From an uncultured Clostridium sp. (lineage in GTDB: Bacteria > Bacillota > Clostridia > TANB77 > CAG-508), in NCBI GenBank assembly GCA_947651825.1, contig CANTAQ010000001.1, positions 270,598 through 334,597 of the forward strand: a stretch of DNA of 64,000 bases, given 5' to 3'. The notes under the pieces are model-generated. The model did not search any database. It was not told the DNA's origin and was given only the letters and a program-made list of their open reading frames with translations. The position numbers and the translations under genes are program-made. This document shows positions 29,305 through 39,238 of the stretch, in pieces (the stretch's first letter is position 1; every line of letters starts with the position of its first letter).

Positions 29305-31851
29305 CTATATATTATCTTTCCTTATTGTCTCAATTATATTTTGTTTGTTAATTTTGTTTAGAGAATATTTCATTGTAATACCTATTATTATAAACACAAA
29401 TACTGCTGAAATTAGTATTGGAGTCAATGGTATGTTATAGCCTAAATCCATTTCTTTTGCAAATCCGTAATATATTAAATATGAGCCTAATATTCCTAAA
29501 GGAATACCTATTATAAGTGCTTTTGTTCCATACATTATACTTTCTAATCTTATCATTTTGTTAAACTCTTTTGTTGTCATTCCTATAGATTTTAATGTTG
29601 CAAATTCTTTACTTCTTAATATCATGTTTGTTGTAATTGTATTAAATATGTTTGTTACTCCAATTAAAGTTATTACTGTTATAAATCCATAAAGGAATAT
29701 TGCTGCTACTACAACTATTTTCTTTTGTTGTTTTACAAATGTATCAAGATTATTTACTTCAATATTCAAATATCCCTTTTCATTTTTTAATCTATCTATA
29801 CCTTCTTCCATTTTATCTGCATTTTCTGAATGTATTAATAGATTGCCTATATCAAATAAATCTTTGAAATTTCTATCAAAATTTTCTCTTGCAAACTCTT
29901 GAGATACTAATATTTCTCCTCCATAAGCATATACACTTTCTAATCCCATTGGTCTTTTAGTTGGATTCTCTGATATCTTTATACTTGTTATATTGTCTCC
30001 TATTTTTAAATTTACTGTATCTCCTTTTTTCAAACTATATAATTTTGCTAAATTTTTTGAACCATCTGCATTGTAATTCAATTCATCATCTATTAAAATT
30101 ACTGCTGTTTTATAGTCTTCTTCTTTTAAGCCAAGTTCTTTCATGTATTCTTTGAAATATTCATTGTTATATATCAATATCCTGCATCCATCTGTTTCTA
30201 TAAATCTTCCATTACTATATTTATACATATCACTAGGTACACTTGTTTCCCAAGTATATGAATATTTATCTATTCCATCAAGTTTTATAATTTCATTATA
30301 TATATTTTCTTGTTCCTTTGCTGAAATAGAATCAGAGTTTCCATGATTTACATATAGGTTATATGAATACTCTGTATAATAGTACCCTGTCATATCCATC
30401 CCATAACTTAAAAAACTTGATAAAGATATAAATATGAAAATACTTACTACTATTGATATTACTGTCGTTCTATATTTCTTTTTACTTCTTTTTAAATTCT
30501 TACTTGCAATTACTCCACCTATACCAAATATTTTCTTTGTAAATTTAGAAGTTCTGACTTTTTTAGATTTTATCTTTGTGTCTTTATTTCCACGTATTGA
30601 TTCTATTGGTGAAATTTTTGCTGCTCTTTTGGCTGGAATTAATGTTGATAAGTAAATAGTTATTAAAGATATTACAACTGAGATTATTATACCTGGTATG
30701 TTAATAGTATACACAAATTCCATTCCCATTAGTAAATCTCCTAATATATAATTTACTACTTCTAATAAAATAATTATAGCAACTATTCCAAGTAGTATTC
30801 CTAGTGGTATTGCAATTAATCCTACCACCATTCCTTCAAATACAACATTTCTTTTTATTTGCTTAGATGTTGCCCCAATACTCGCAAGCATTCCATATTG
30901 TCTATTTCGTTCTGATACTGATATGCTAAAACTATTTCTTATAACAAATACACTTGCTATTATAATTATGACAATTACCACTCCTGCAACAGAAATTACT
31001 GCTGCCATTGTGCTATCTCCTAGTCCTCCTTGAAATCTTATTAAATCCATATTTAGCCCAATATCTTCTGTTTCCAAATTTTTACTCATTTCTTTATTAA
31101 TTTCTTTATAATCTTTTGCATGTTTATACAATACTGAAATATCCTCAGTTTCTCTTAAATTTTCTTTGTATGTTATTGCTTTGTAACCTGGTGAAGAATA
31201 GTTTTCATAATTTAATCTCTTTGTTATTCCCACTATTGTATATGTTCTAGACTCTGCATTAACTATTTTTTCTTCTGACTTAGCATATTCATATTCTTCT
31301 AATTCCGCATCATATTTCTCTATCATTCCATATGGATTATATTCATTAAGTTTGCTTCCATCTTCTGAAATTCTTTCTCCTACATTAATTGTAATCTTAT
31401 CTCCAACTTTCCAATTAACTTGTGCATTTGTTCTAATATGTTCTGATATTAAAATTTCATTTGAATTTTCTGGAAGTCTTCCATCAATAAGATTAATTCC
31501 AAAATTCTCTAGTGCAGTTTTATCATATTCCATTACTTGAACATATGGTTTATCACTATTTTGTCCGCCATCTAAAACCGCCCATCCCAGTTCACTTGTA
31601 AAAAAATATTGTTTTACTTTCTGATTTTCTGTAGCATAGCTAAATTTATCTTTAGATACATTATTAAATTTAGCATGGAAATTACCATCAGTTGCTATTG
31701 TTGCTTCTACTAATGTTTTTTGAAAACTGGAAACTAATCCAGCAACACCACATATAAGTGCTGTTGATAGCATAATTCCAATAATTGTAACTATGGTTCT
31801 CTTCTTATTTAGTTTGAGATTTTTAACAGTAAATTTATTTAAAATTTTCAT
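29305..31851 (-). CDS. ABC transporter permease of the FtsX/MacB family
   Basis: An 848-residue permease with two FtsX-type units. Helix 1 (about residues 20-40) is followed by a large outside domain to about 275, then three helices (about 285-410); a second unit starts near residue 450 with one helix, an outside domain (about 485-730) and three final helices. The motif SVSERNRQYGMLASIGATSKQI in the first unit and RSKEFATLKSIGMTTKEF in the second are typical cytoplasmic coupling segments. It works with the ATPase encoded just upstream. Peptide or antibiotic export, or sensing for the neighbouring kinase, is inferred from context. Confidence 0.9.
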   Translation of the reverse strand: MKILNKFTVKNLKLNKKRTIVTIIGIMLSTALICGVAGLVSSFQKTLVEATIATDGNFHAKFNNVSKDKFSYATENQKVKQYFFTSELGWAVLDGGQNSDKPYVQVMEYDKTALENFGINLIDGRLPENSNEILISEHIRTNAQVNWKVGDKITINVGERISEDGSKLNEYNPYGMIEKYDAELEEYEYAKSEEKIVNAESRTYTIVGITKRLNYENYSSPGYKAITYKENLRETEDISVLYKHAKDYKEINKEMSKNLETEDIGLNMDLIRFQGGLGDSTMAAVISVAGVVIVIIIIASVFVIRNSFSISVSERNRQYGMLASIGATSKQIKRNVVFEGMVVGLIAIPLGILLGIVAIIILLEVVNYILGDLLMGMEFVYTINIPGIIISVVISLITIYLSTLIPAKRAAKISPIESIRGNKDTKIKSKKVRTSKFTKKIFGIGGVIASKNLKRSKKKYRTTVISIVVSIFIFISLSSFLSYGMDMTGYYYTEYSYNLYVNHGNSDSISAKEQENIYNEIIKLDGIDKYSYTWETSVPSDMYKYSNGRFIETDGCRILIYNNEYFKEYMKELGLKEEDYKTAVILIDDELNYNADGSKNLAKLYSLKKGDTVNLKIGDNITSIKISENPTKRPMGLESVYAYGGEILVSQEFARENFDRNFKDLFDIGNLLIHSENADKMEEGIDRLKNEKGYLNIEVNNLDTFVKQQKKIVVVAAIFLYGFITVITLIGVTNIFNTITTNMILRSKEFATLKSIGMTTKEFNKMIRLESIMYGTKALIIGIPLGILGSYLIYYGFAKEMDLGYNIPLTPILISAVFVFIIIGITMKYSLNKINKQNIIETIRKDNI

Positions 31852-31884
31852 TATTATAACCCTTTCTTAATTTTATATTTTAAA

Positions 31885-32002
31885 TTGGAAAAGAATTGCT
31901 GTTTTGACTGAGCAAACAAACAAGAAAACCAGAGGTGTGCTTTTGCACATCGAGGATTTTCGAAGTGAAGTTTAACAACGTCAAAACACAATTATTTTTC
32001 AA
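31885..32002. other. Long inverted repeat between ATPase and permease genes
   Basis: Arms of about 24 bases (TTGGAAAAGAATTGCTGTTTTG at the left, CAAAACACAATTATTTTTCAA at the right) enclose about 70 bases with an inner hairpin TGTGCTTTTGCACA. The core CATCGAGGATTTTCGAAGTG resembles CATCGTAGGAGTATCAAACG in the element at 23645-23755. The right arm overlaps the stop of the ATPase gene by 4 bases. It may be a structured RNA or MITE-like element that tunes the downstream gene. Confidence 0.4.
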
Positions 32003-32676
32003 TTTTTTTCGTCTCTAATAATTTTACCATCTTCTATTGTAATAACTCTTTCTGCTTCTTTTGCTATCTCTAAATCATGAGTAATTATCACAACTGTTTG
32101 ATTGAACTTTTTATTTGAAAGTTTTAGTAATGAAATTATTTCTTCACTTGCTTTTGAATCTAAGTTCCCTGTTGGTTCATCAGCAAGTAATATTGCTGGA
32201 TTGTTTATCATAGCTCTTCCTATAGAAACTCTTTGTTGTTGCCCTCCTGATAATTCATTTGGTAAATGTGTTTTTCTATTTTCTAATCCTAATGTTTTTA
32301 ATAATTCATTTAATCTTGTTTTGTCTGCTTTTGTTCCATCTAAATCACATGGAAGTGTTATATTTTCTTCTACATTTAATATTGGTATTAAATTATAGAA
32401 TTGATATATTAATCCTATTTGTCTTCTTCTAAATATTGCTAAATTATCATTATTTAGTGAATATATATCTTTTCCATCTATATAAACTTTTCCACTATTA
32501 GGTCTATCTACTCCACCTATTAAATGAAGTAACGTAGATTTACCGCTTCCGCTTGCTCCTACTATTGCAACAAATTCTCCTTTGTTTACTGAAAATGAAA
32601 TATTATCTACCGCATTTATCTTATTTTCCCCTTTACCATAAGTTTTTGTTAAATTCTCAACTTTTAAAATTTCCAT
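31999..32676 (-). CDS. ABC transporter ATP-binding protein (MacB/LolD type)
   Basis: A 225-residue ATPase with Walker A GASGSGKST near 40, the signature LSGGQQQRVSIGRAM near 143 and Walker B ILLADEPTGNLDS near 164, the typical form of ATPases that serve FtsX-type permeases. The partner permease follows after 147 bases that contain the inverted-repeat element. Confidence 0.94.
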   Translation of the reverse strand: MEILKVENLTKTYGKGENKINAVDNISFSVNKGEFVAIVGASGSGKSTLLHLIGGVDRPNSGKVYIDGKDIYSLNNDNLAIFRRRQIGLIYQFYNLIPILNVEENITLPCDLDGTKADKTRLNELLKTLGLENRKTHLPNELSGGQQQRVSIGRAMINNPAILLADEPTGNLDSKASEEIISLLKLSNKKFNQTVVIITHDLEIAKEAERVITIEDGKIIRDEKN

Positions 32677-32742
32677 CTTATCCTTTCTTCCTTTCTTTTT
32701 TATAAATTTATTTTATAGACATTTTTAAGTCCGAGCCGTCTT

Positions 32743-32767
32743 GGTGGTTATTAACTTTTTACCCACC
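32743..32767 (-). terminator. Possible terminator after the transglycosylase gene
   Basis: GGTGG and CCACC arms around an AT-rich loop lie directly after the stop of the transglycosylase gene; the stem is short. Confidence 0.35.
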
Positions 32768-32769
32768 TC

Positions 32770-33465
32770 TTAGTCTAAATTTAAAATTTCTTTAGCTTGT
32801 TCTTCTGTTAGAGTTTTATATCTTATCATTTTAGCCATTACTTGTTTTTGTCTTTGTTTTGCTAAATCTAAATTTTCAGTTAGTGCATATACTGATGGTG
32901 CATTTGGAATTCCCGCAAGCATAATGCATTCACCATCTGTTAAATCTTTTGGTAGTTTGCCAAAGTACCCTATTGCTGCTTCTTTGATACCATAATAACC
33001 ATTTCCGAAATAGATTGTATTAATATATAATTCTAAAATTTCATCTTTTTCATATTCTTTTTCTATTTTAAATGCTAAAAAGGTTTCTGCAATCTTTCTT
33101 GTGATTTTCTTTTCTTGAGTAAAATATTGGTTTTTTGCTAATTGCTGTGTTATTGTACTTCCACCTTCTACAAAGCTAAATGCCTTTAAATCATTAAAAA
33201 TAGCCCTTCCTATTGCAATTACATCTATTCCATAATGTTTGTAAAATCTGTGATCTTCTACCGATACTACTGCCTTTTTATACATTTCTGGAACCTCTGA
33301 TATTTTAGTATAATTCTCTTGCTTTCTTATTTCTTCAATTTTACTTTCTATCGAAACTTCTTTTATTGCATCTTTATACATTTTGTAGCCTTGACCAATA
33401 AATAAAACTCCAATACTTGCTATTACTAATCCTATTACAATTAAAATCTTCAAAATATTCTTCAT
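32770..33465 (-). CDS. Monofunctional peptidoglycan glycosyltransferase (GT51)
   Basis: A 231-residue protein with one N-terminal helix (about residues 5-25) and a GT51 domain that polymerises lipid II into glycan strands. The catalytic glutamate is in VSVEDHRFYKHYGID near 69, followed by GGSTITQQLAKNQ near 100 and ELYINTIYFGNGYYGI near 145. There is no transpeptidase domain, so it is not a class A penicillin-binding protein. Confidence 0.93.
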   Translation of the reverse strand: MKNILKILIVIGLVIASIGVLFIGQGYKMYKDAIKEVSIESKIEEIRKQENYTKISEVPEMYKKAVVSVEDHRFYKHYGIDVIAIGRAIFNDLKAFSFVEGGSTITQQLAKNQYFTQEKKITRKIAETFLAFKIEKEYEKDEILELYINTIYFGNGYYGIKEAAIGYFGKLPKDLTDGECIMLAGIPNAPSVYALTENLDLAKQRQKQVMAKMIRYKTLTEEQAKEILNLD

Positions 33466-33588
33466 ATATTATCACCTCTTATTCAAATATTTTTTACTAT
33501 ATTTATAACTTTTTTTATTTCATGAATTTATTTTAACATTCTAAAGTGACATTAAAATGACTTAAGTAAAAATTTTATATGATAACAA

Positions 33589-33612
33589 AAAAAGGCGATC
33601 TTTCGCCTTTTT
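33589..33612. terminator. Terminator after the beta-helix surface protein gene
   Basis: AAAAAGGCGA and TCGCCTTTTT arms with a 4-base loop, A and T runs on both sides, about 70 bases past the stop of the gene. Confidence 0.75.
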
Positions 33613-33679
33613 ATTGTTTTATATTTAATTGTATTTTACTACACTCATTTTATATATAAGCATTACTAAAACAGTATAT

Positions 33680-35377
33680 TTAAATTCCAAATGTTTCGCC
33701 ATTTATTATTGCACCTGACACTGTTGCTTTTCCTGCATTATATATTGCATATGAATTTTCAGAAGTAATTGTTCCTCCTATTATTACAATCGTTCCTTCA
33801 ACTTGATTTCTTATAGCAATTCCTGGTTCTATAGATGTATTTTTTATTTTTCCTCCCGCTACTGTTATTTTCCCACCTGAATAATTATACACTGTAGGAT
33901 CTGCTTTTTTCCCTTCTAGTTCTGCATTTCCCCTTATTTCTGTTTCACCTATATTAACTATAGCACATGAATTGCTCCTGATTTTTCCTTCTATTATCAA
34001 ACTTCCTCCAGCATGATTAGCAATTGCTGGATAATTTTCTGGTGTTCCCACTATTTCTGCTGTTTCCTTTATTTCCATGTTTCCAGCGTTAGATATGGTG
34101 TTAGAAGTCTCAGAAATAAAAGTACCTCCTATTATTATAGTTGTTCCCTCTGAGCTATTACTAAATGCTTGTATATTTGTAGATTTTATTAATCCTCCTT
34201 CTATAGTAACTGTTCCCTTTTCATTGTATATTGTAGGAGTTCCTCTTACCCTTCCGTCTTCATCACTAACATAATTCTCACTTGTACTAATTACTTCTGA
34301 ATCTCCACTTATATTCAATATTCCACTATTATGTATTGTATTTGAGCTATTCGAGCTTATTCTTCCTCCAGTTATTATTATAGAACCTGTCGTTTGGTTA
34401 TAAATTGTAGGACTGCCATTCTTAATATCATTTTCTTTTATATTTCCATTTATTTTAGCTGTTCCACTTACTTCTATAATTCCATAATTAATTATAGTAT
34501 TATCATTTCTTGAAATTAATTCTCCTCCTTTTATTATTGCTTTCCCTTCTTCTCTATTTGAAATAGCATTTTCAAATCCATCTATCATTGATGTTCCATC
34601 TATCTCTATTGTTCCTAAATTTTCTAATGCACTATATTTTTCAGATTTTATTTTTACTCCTACAACAGTTAAGCTTGCATCTTTCTCATTCCAGATTGTA
34701 GGAAATTTCTCTATTGCATTACTTGTAATTTTTCCATTTAATATTTTTAATTTGCCTGATAATCTTATAACTGGTTTTTCTTCTTTATTTTTCACAGTCC
34801 AAGTACTAAGTTCTAATATAATATTCTTATTTTTTTCAATTACAACATTTTCTACAACATCTGTTAATACTGTAATTGTGGTTTCAGCATCATTTGATGG
34901 AACTGCGTCTATTGCACTTTGCAAAGTTACATAATACTCGTCTTTTATTCGTGCAACATATTTATTTACTAATGCATATTCCATTACCCTATTTTTTCCT
35001 TCTATTTGTGCCATAACTCTAAGTATCTCATTATTTTCTATTGAAAAACTACAATTTGTTAAATGTTCTGCAATCACAACTTTATCATTCATATATAATG
35101 CTTTTTCATTTGAAACATATGTATATTTATTTCCTTCTATAAAAGCTATCTCATTAGCCATTACATTATCTATATCTAATTCTTTTCCTTCTCTTATTTC
35201 TTTTGATATCTGCATATTTATTTTATCAAACTCTATATCCTGTACTGCTTGTACATCTAATTCATCGAAATTTTTTCTAAAATTTGCTGTAATTACTGTT
35301 AATATTGATATTACTAACATTGATAATATTACATATCCAATTAGTGATACTAATGTTATCCCTTTATTATTTTCCAT
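33680..35377 (-). CDS. Prepilin-like anchored surface protein with beta-helix repeats
   Basis: A 565-residue protein. The N-terminus MENNKGITLVSLIGYV is a prepilin-like signal with a membrane helix (about residues 9-30). From about residue 160 to the end it is built of repeating strands of the kind SNTIHNSGILNISGD and GTVTIEGGLIKST, the pattern of a right-handed parallel beta-helix found in adhesins and surface enzymes. All glycine codons are in frame and no recoding site is present. Its role is probably outside the cell; the ligand is unknown. Confidence 0.75.
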   Translation of the reverse strand: MENNKGITLVSLIGYVILSMLVISILTVITANFRKNFDELDVQAVQDIEFDKINMQISKEIREGKELDIDNVMANEIAFIEGNKYTYVSNEKALYMNDKVVIAEHLTNCSFSIENNEILRVMAQIEGKNRVMEYALVNKYVARIKDEYYVTLQSAIDAVPSNDAETTITVLTDVVENVVIEKNKNIILELSTWTVKNKEEKPVIRLSGKLKILNGKITSNAIEKFPTIWNEKDASLTVVGVKIKSEKYSALENLGTIEIDGTSMIDGFENAISNREEGKAIIKGGELISRNDNTIINYGIIEVSGTAKINGNIKENDIKNGSPTIYNQTTGSIIITGGRISSNSSNTIHNSGILNISGDSEVISTSENYVSDEDGRVRGTPTIYNEKGTVTIEGGLIKSTNIQAFSNSSEGTTIIIGGTFISETSNTISNAGNMEIKETAEIVGTPENYPAIANHAGGSLIIEGKIRSNSCAIVNIGETEIRGNAELEGKKADPTVYNYSGGKITVAGGKIKNTSIEPGIAIRNQVEGTIVIIGGTITSENSYAIYNAGKATVSGAIINGETFGI

Positions 35378-35486
35378 AGCTTGTTCTCCCTTTTCTTTCG
35401 TAGCTCTTCTCTGTAAATTACACTTTTTTTCTTGACATAATAAGAAAAAAACTTCTTAATAATTTAATTCTAACATAAGTGATATT

Positions 35487-35514
35487 AAAATGCAATCGAA
35501 AATGATTGCATTTT
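35487..35514. terminator. Hairpin in the intergenic region
   Basis: AAAATGCAATC and GATTGCATTTT arms with a 6-base loop lie between the two pilin-like genes; a second, longer hairpin follows at 35551-35584. Confidence 0.5.
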
Positions 35515-35550
35515 AGTTTTTTTATTTTACTAACACTCCTCTCTTGGCCT

Positions 35551-35584
35551 AAAAAAGAAAGGTGAATATTCACCTTTCTTTTTT
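35551..35584. terminator. Terminator after the second pilin-like gene
   Basis: A perfect 34-base palindrome centred on GGTGAATATTCACC, with A and T runs outside, starts 4 bases past the stop codon at 35589. Confidence 0.8.
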
Positions 35585-35588
35585 TATT

Positions 35589-36885
35589 TTATGGTTTTGA
35601 AATATTGATAATTGGATTATCTCTTACTAATTCTAACTCAGTATTTGATGTAGACAATGCAATTTGCGCTAATATCTTTTCTGTTCCATTATCATATAAA
35701 CCATAAATCTTTCCATCTTCTTTTATATATGTCTTTATTAACTCTGTAATCATCATCGTTTCCTCATTAACTATCGTAATGTTTTCATATACATGTCTAA
35801 ATTGATCTAATCCCTTATCATATTCTATTTCGCCTTTTTCATTAACTTGATATACCATCAATAAATTACAATTTTCATCGCATAATCCCACTAATCTATC
35901 TTCTTCATAAAATGGTCCTCCTGGTCTAGCTGGTTTTCCTATCTCAGCATTCCATGCTTCTCCTTCATACAATGAAATTTGATTTTTAATAAATACATTT
36001 TTTGTTCCATCATACAATACAAAATAGTAATCTTTTGTACTGTCTTCTACTGATAATGTATATTTAGTTTCTCTTATTTTTTCGTTAGATTCCTTTATCT
36101 TCTCTTCTGTTATTTTGTTAATCCTTTTCATACTTCCATGTAACTTTTCAAGTGCTATTCCTATGCCATCAAACTCTCCTGTTCCTGAGTTGGCCTGATA
36201 TAGGTTAGTTTCTACTTTTGTTAAAGTATTAGATCTTGCAAAACTTGCTACTGGAATCTGACATATAATATTTTTACTTCCATCACTAAATTTTGCCCAA
36301 ACTTTTCCAACTTCATCTATCTCGGTTCCTATTCTTTCTTTTCCTTCAACTTCATATTCAATATTTAATGGCATAACGATATCTATCTTTATTTCCCCTG
36401 TTTCACTATCTGTATACCATCCTTTAAGTACATATCCTTCTTCGTCACACAAAAATCCAGATTTTACATTTTCATTAAATTTTTCCCATGAAGAATCTGC
36501 TACTGTTCCATTATCTTCTATAATAGCTTCTGTTAATATATTTAAGTTCAAATAATTTCTAAATAAATTTTCTCCTGTTCTGCTATTACATACAATATAG
36601 AAAGCATTAAAAATATTTTCTCTATCAAAATATTTTTTAACATTACTATTCCAACATAGTCCTAAAATATATGATCCATCATTTACTTGTTCCTCTATAT
36701 AATCTCCTATTCCTTCAAGTTGTTCATCTTTTTGCGCCTTTTCCCATTTACTAGCCGCATTCTTTGCATGTCCAAAAAGTCCACTATTTACTGCTGTATT
36801 AACTGTCACTGCGACTAATATTAATATTACTATTATTGTTATTATTAATGCAATTAGTGTTATTCCGATTATTTTTCTTTTGCAT
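35589..36885 (-). CDS. Prepilin-like surface protein, needs +1 frameshift in its signal
   Basis: The true start is the ATG at 36885 right after AGGAGG. The first codons MQKKNN are followed by CGG (36865-36867); skipping its C gives MQKKNNGITLIALIITII, a prepilin-like signal whose conserved glycine is exactly the recoded one, and a 431-residue protein. Without the shift the frame meets a stop after 22 codons. An internal start at 36809 would lack the whole signal and has no binding site. The outside part is acidic and contains related stretches (GLCWNSNVKKYF, GLCDENCNLLMVYQ, GLYDNGTEKILAQ) of unknown function. Confidence 0.75.
36865..36867 (-). other. In-frame CGG, +1 recoding site 4
   Basis: The zero-frame context is AAT CGG AAT. 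Skipping C gives AAT GGA ATA ACA CTA, placing Gly7 of the prepilin-like motif. The start codon, binding site and signal all fit only with the shift. Confidence 0.82.
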
Positions 36886-37022
36886 ATTAAAACCTCCTTC
36901 GTTTAATAAATTTATTTTAACATATTGCACTTATTTTAGCAACACTTTTGTCTTGCATTTTTGGCTTTTTATTCATTTATATAAAAAAGAGTAGTTCAAA
37001 AAACTACTCTTACTCGTTCCAT

Positions 37023-37746
37023 TTACTCTATATCTAATATTTTCTTTGCTCTTGTTATGTCTTCCTCTGTTGCATTTCTTACACCTTCTAGTTGGTACTC
37101 AAATCCTAGTTCTTTCCACTTATACGCCCCCATATTATGGTATGGATGCAATTCTATTTTTTCTACTGTTTTTAATGTTTTTATAAATTCTTTTAACTTA
37201 ATTAAATCTTTCTCATCATCTGTTATTCCTGGTATTATTACTTGTCTTATCCATATTGGAATATTGTTATCACTTAAAAACTTAGCAAATTCTAATTCTA
37301 GTTTATTTGAAAATCCCACTAACTCTTTACATTTTTCATCATTTATATGTTTTATATCTAATAATACTAAATCTGTTAAATCTAGTATCTCTTTTATTTC
37401 ATCTGTTAATATAAACATTCCGTGATGTATCTAATGCTGTATGGAATCCTAAGTTTTTTAGTTCTTTAAAAAGTTGTTTCAAAAATTTAGGTTGTAGCAA
37501 TGGTTCTCCTCCTGTAGCTGTAATTCCACCATTTGAATATTTTATATATTCTTGATATTTCTTTATTTTTTCTATAATCTCTGATACTGTATATAACTCT
37601 CCTGTTTTTGTATCCCATGTATCTCTATTATGGCAATATTTACATTTTAAAGCACATCCCTGCATAAATATTACAAATCTAATTCCTGGTCCGTCAACTG
37701 CTCCAAATGTTTCAAATGAATGAATTCTTCCTTTTATCTCTTCCAC
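37023..37746 (-). CDS. pflA: Pyruvate formate-lyase activating enzyme, needs +1 frameshift
   Basis: A radical SAM enzyme that installs the glycyl radical on pyruvate formate-lyase. The cluster motif CALKCKYCHNRDTW is near residue 30 and GGEPLLQPKF near 78. The frame breaks in ALDTSG: the codon after TCA is CGG (37420-37422); skipping C gives DTSGMFILTDEIKEIL and then LVLLDIKHINDEKC, the usual second half, for 240 residues in total. Unshifted reading stops 8 codons later. The pfl gene itself is not in the window. Confidence 0.9.
37420..37422 (-). other. In-frame CGG, +1 recoding site 5 (pflA)
   Basis: The zero-frame context is TCA CGG AAT. Skipping C gives TCA GGA ATG TTT and restores the family motif LDTSG at Gly109. 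Confidence 0.85.
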
Positions 37747-37804
37747 CTTTTCTTCTTCCTTTCCCTTGTATCAATTATTAATTGGAAAAGATTTTTTCAA
37801 TGAT

Positions 37805-39121
37805 CTATTTTCCAATTTCACATCCTACTAAATCATAGTTCTTCACTTTGTCAATTTCGCAATTAATCCAAGTATCTATAAGATTTTCCTTTTCTTTTGG
37901 TATAAATACTAACCCATCTGTATCTGGTATGTCCATATAGCTTCTACCTACATAATATCTATTATCAAAAGTGCTATTCTCTATTAATACTTCATACTTA
38001 TTCCCTATTTTTTCTTCTAGTTTTTCTTTTGAAATCTTTTGTGCTAATTCCATAATTTTTTTATATCTTACTTCTTTTGTTTTATAGTGTACTTGTTCTT
38101 TTAATCTCGATGCTGGAGTTCCATCTTCTTTAGAATATTTAAATACACCTAATTTATCGAAATATGCTTTTCCAACAAAATCATAAAGTTTATTAAAATC
38201 CTCTTCACTTTCTCCTGGAAAGCCTACTATTAATGAAGTTCTTAAAACAACATTTGGAATTTCATTCTTTATTTTTACAACTAATTCTTCTATCTGTTTC
38301 GATGTACTTTTTCTATTCATTCTTTTTAATACACCATCTGATATGTGTTGAATTGGTATGTCAAAGTATTTGCATATTTTATCATTATTTTTAACTACTT
38401 GTATTAATTCATCTGTTATGCTTTCTGGATAAGCATACAAAAATCTAATCCATTTGAATTCTTTAATTTTGCATAAAGTCTCTAACAGTTCTGCCAAACG
38501 CATTTTTCCATATATATCTAAGCCATATTTTGTAGTATCTTGTGCTATTAGTATTATCTCTTTGTATCCTTTTTTAGCTAATTCTTTTGCTTCAGCAACT
38601 ATATCTTCAAACTCTCTACTTATATAATTTCCTCTTATATATGGAATTGCACAATATGTGCATCTATTGCTACATCCTTCTGCAATTTTTAAATATGCGG
38701 TTGTATTTCCTGTTGAAATTACACGGTTTGAATACTCTAAATTGCATATTGGTAAAGATTGTTTTTTATTGGTTATAAGTTCTTGTATTTTAATTCCTAT
38801 GTTGGCATATTCCTTTATTGGGATAAATAAATCTACTTCTGGAAGTAGTTTTTTTAGTTTGTTTAAATATCTCTCTACTAAACATCCCATTACTATTAAA
38901 TATTTACATTTTCCAGTTTCCTTATATTTAGCCATTTCTAATATAGTATTTATTGCTTCTTGTTTTGCACTTTCAATAAATCCACAAGTATTTATAACTA
39001 TAATTTCTGAATCTTCTACATTATTTACTATTTCATATTTATATTGTTTAAAAATTCCTATTGTCATTTCTGTGTCTACTAAATTTTTAGAACATCCTAA
39101 CGATACAAATCCTACTTTCAT
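37805..39121 (-). CDS. rimO: Ribosomal protein S12 methylthiotransferase RimO
   Basis: Adds a methylthio group to an aspartate of ribosomal protein S12. The start at 39121 (MKVGFVSLGCSKNLVD) follows GGAG. The 438-residue protein has the N-terminal cluster-binding domain (LGCSKN, NTCGFIESA, VMGCLVER), the radical SAM motif CSNRCTYCAIP near residue 147 and the C-terminal TRAM domain. No CGG is present. Confidence 0.93.
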   Translation of the reverse strand: MKVGFVSLGCSKNLVDTEMTIGIFKQYKYEIVNNVEDSEIIVINTCGFIESAKQEAINTILEMAKYKETGKCKYLIVMGCLVERYLNKLKKLLPEVDLFIPIKEYANIGIKIQELITNKKQSLPICNLEYSNRVISTGNTTAYLKIAEGCSNRCTYCAIPYIRGNYISREFEDIVAEAKELAKKGYKEIILIAQDTTKYGLDIYGKMRLAELLETLCKIKEFKWIRFLYAYPESITDELIQVVKNNDKICKYFDIPIQHISDGVLKRMNRKSTSKQIEELVVKIKNEIPNVVLRTSLIVGFPGESEEDFNKLYDFVGKAYFDKLGVFKYSKEDGTPASRLKEQVHYKTKEVRYKKIMELAQKISKEKLEEKIGNKYEVLIENSTFDNRYYVGRSYMDIPDTDGLVFIPKEKENLIDTWINCEIDKVKNYDLVGCEIGK

Positions 39122-39238
39122 TTTTTCTCCATTCTTCTTATTATGTGTTTTTTCAATTTTTTGGTGAAACAATCAATAAAGAGCTACCAAAAGTGTCTTT
39201 AATTTTCTTTAGTAGATTAAGAACACCAAACTGCAATT

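Noticed and set aside
36809..36811. Internal start for the second pilin-like protein
   Set aside because: It has no ribosome binding site and would remove the signal; the upstream ATG with AGGAGG and the CGG shift explains the gene better.
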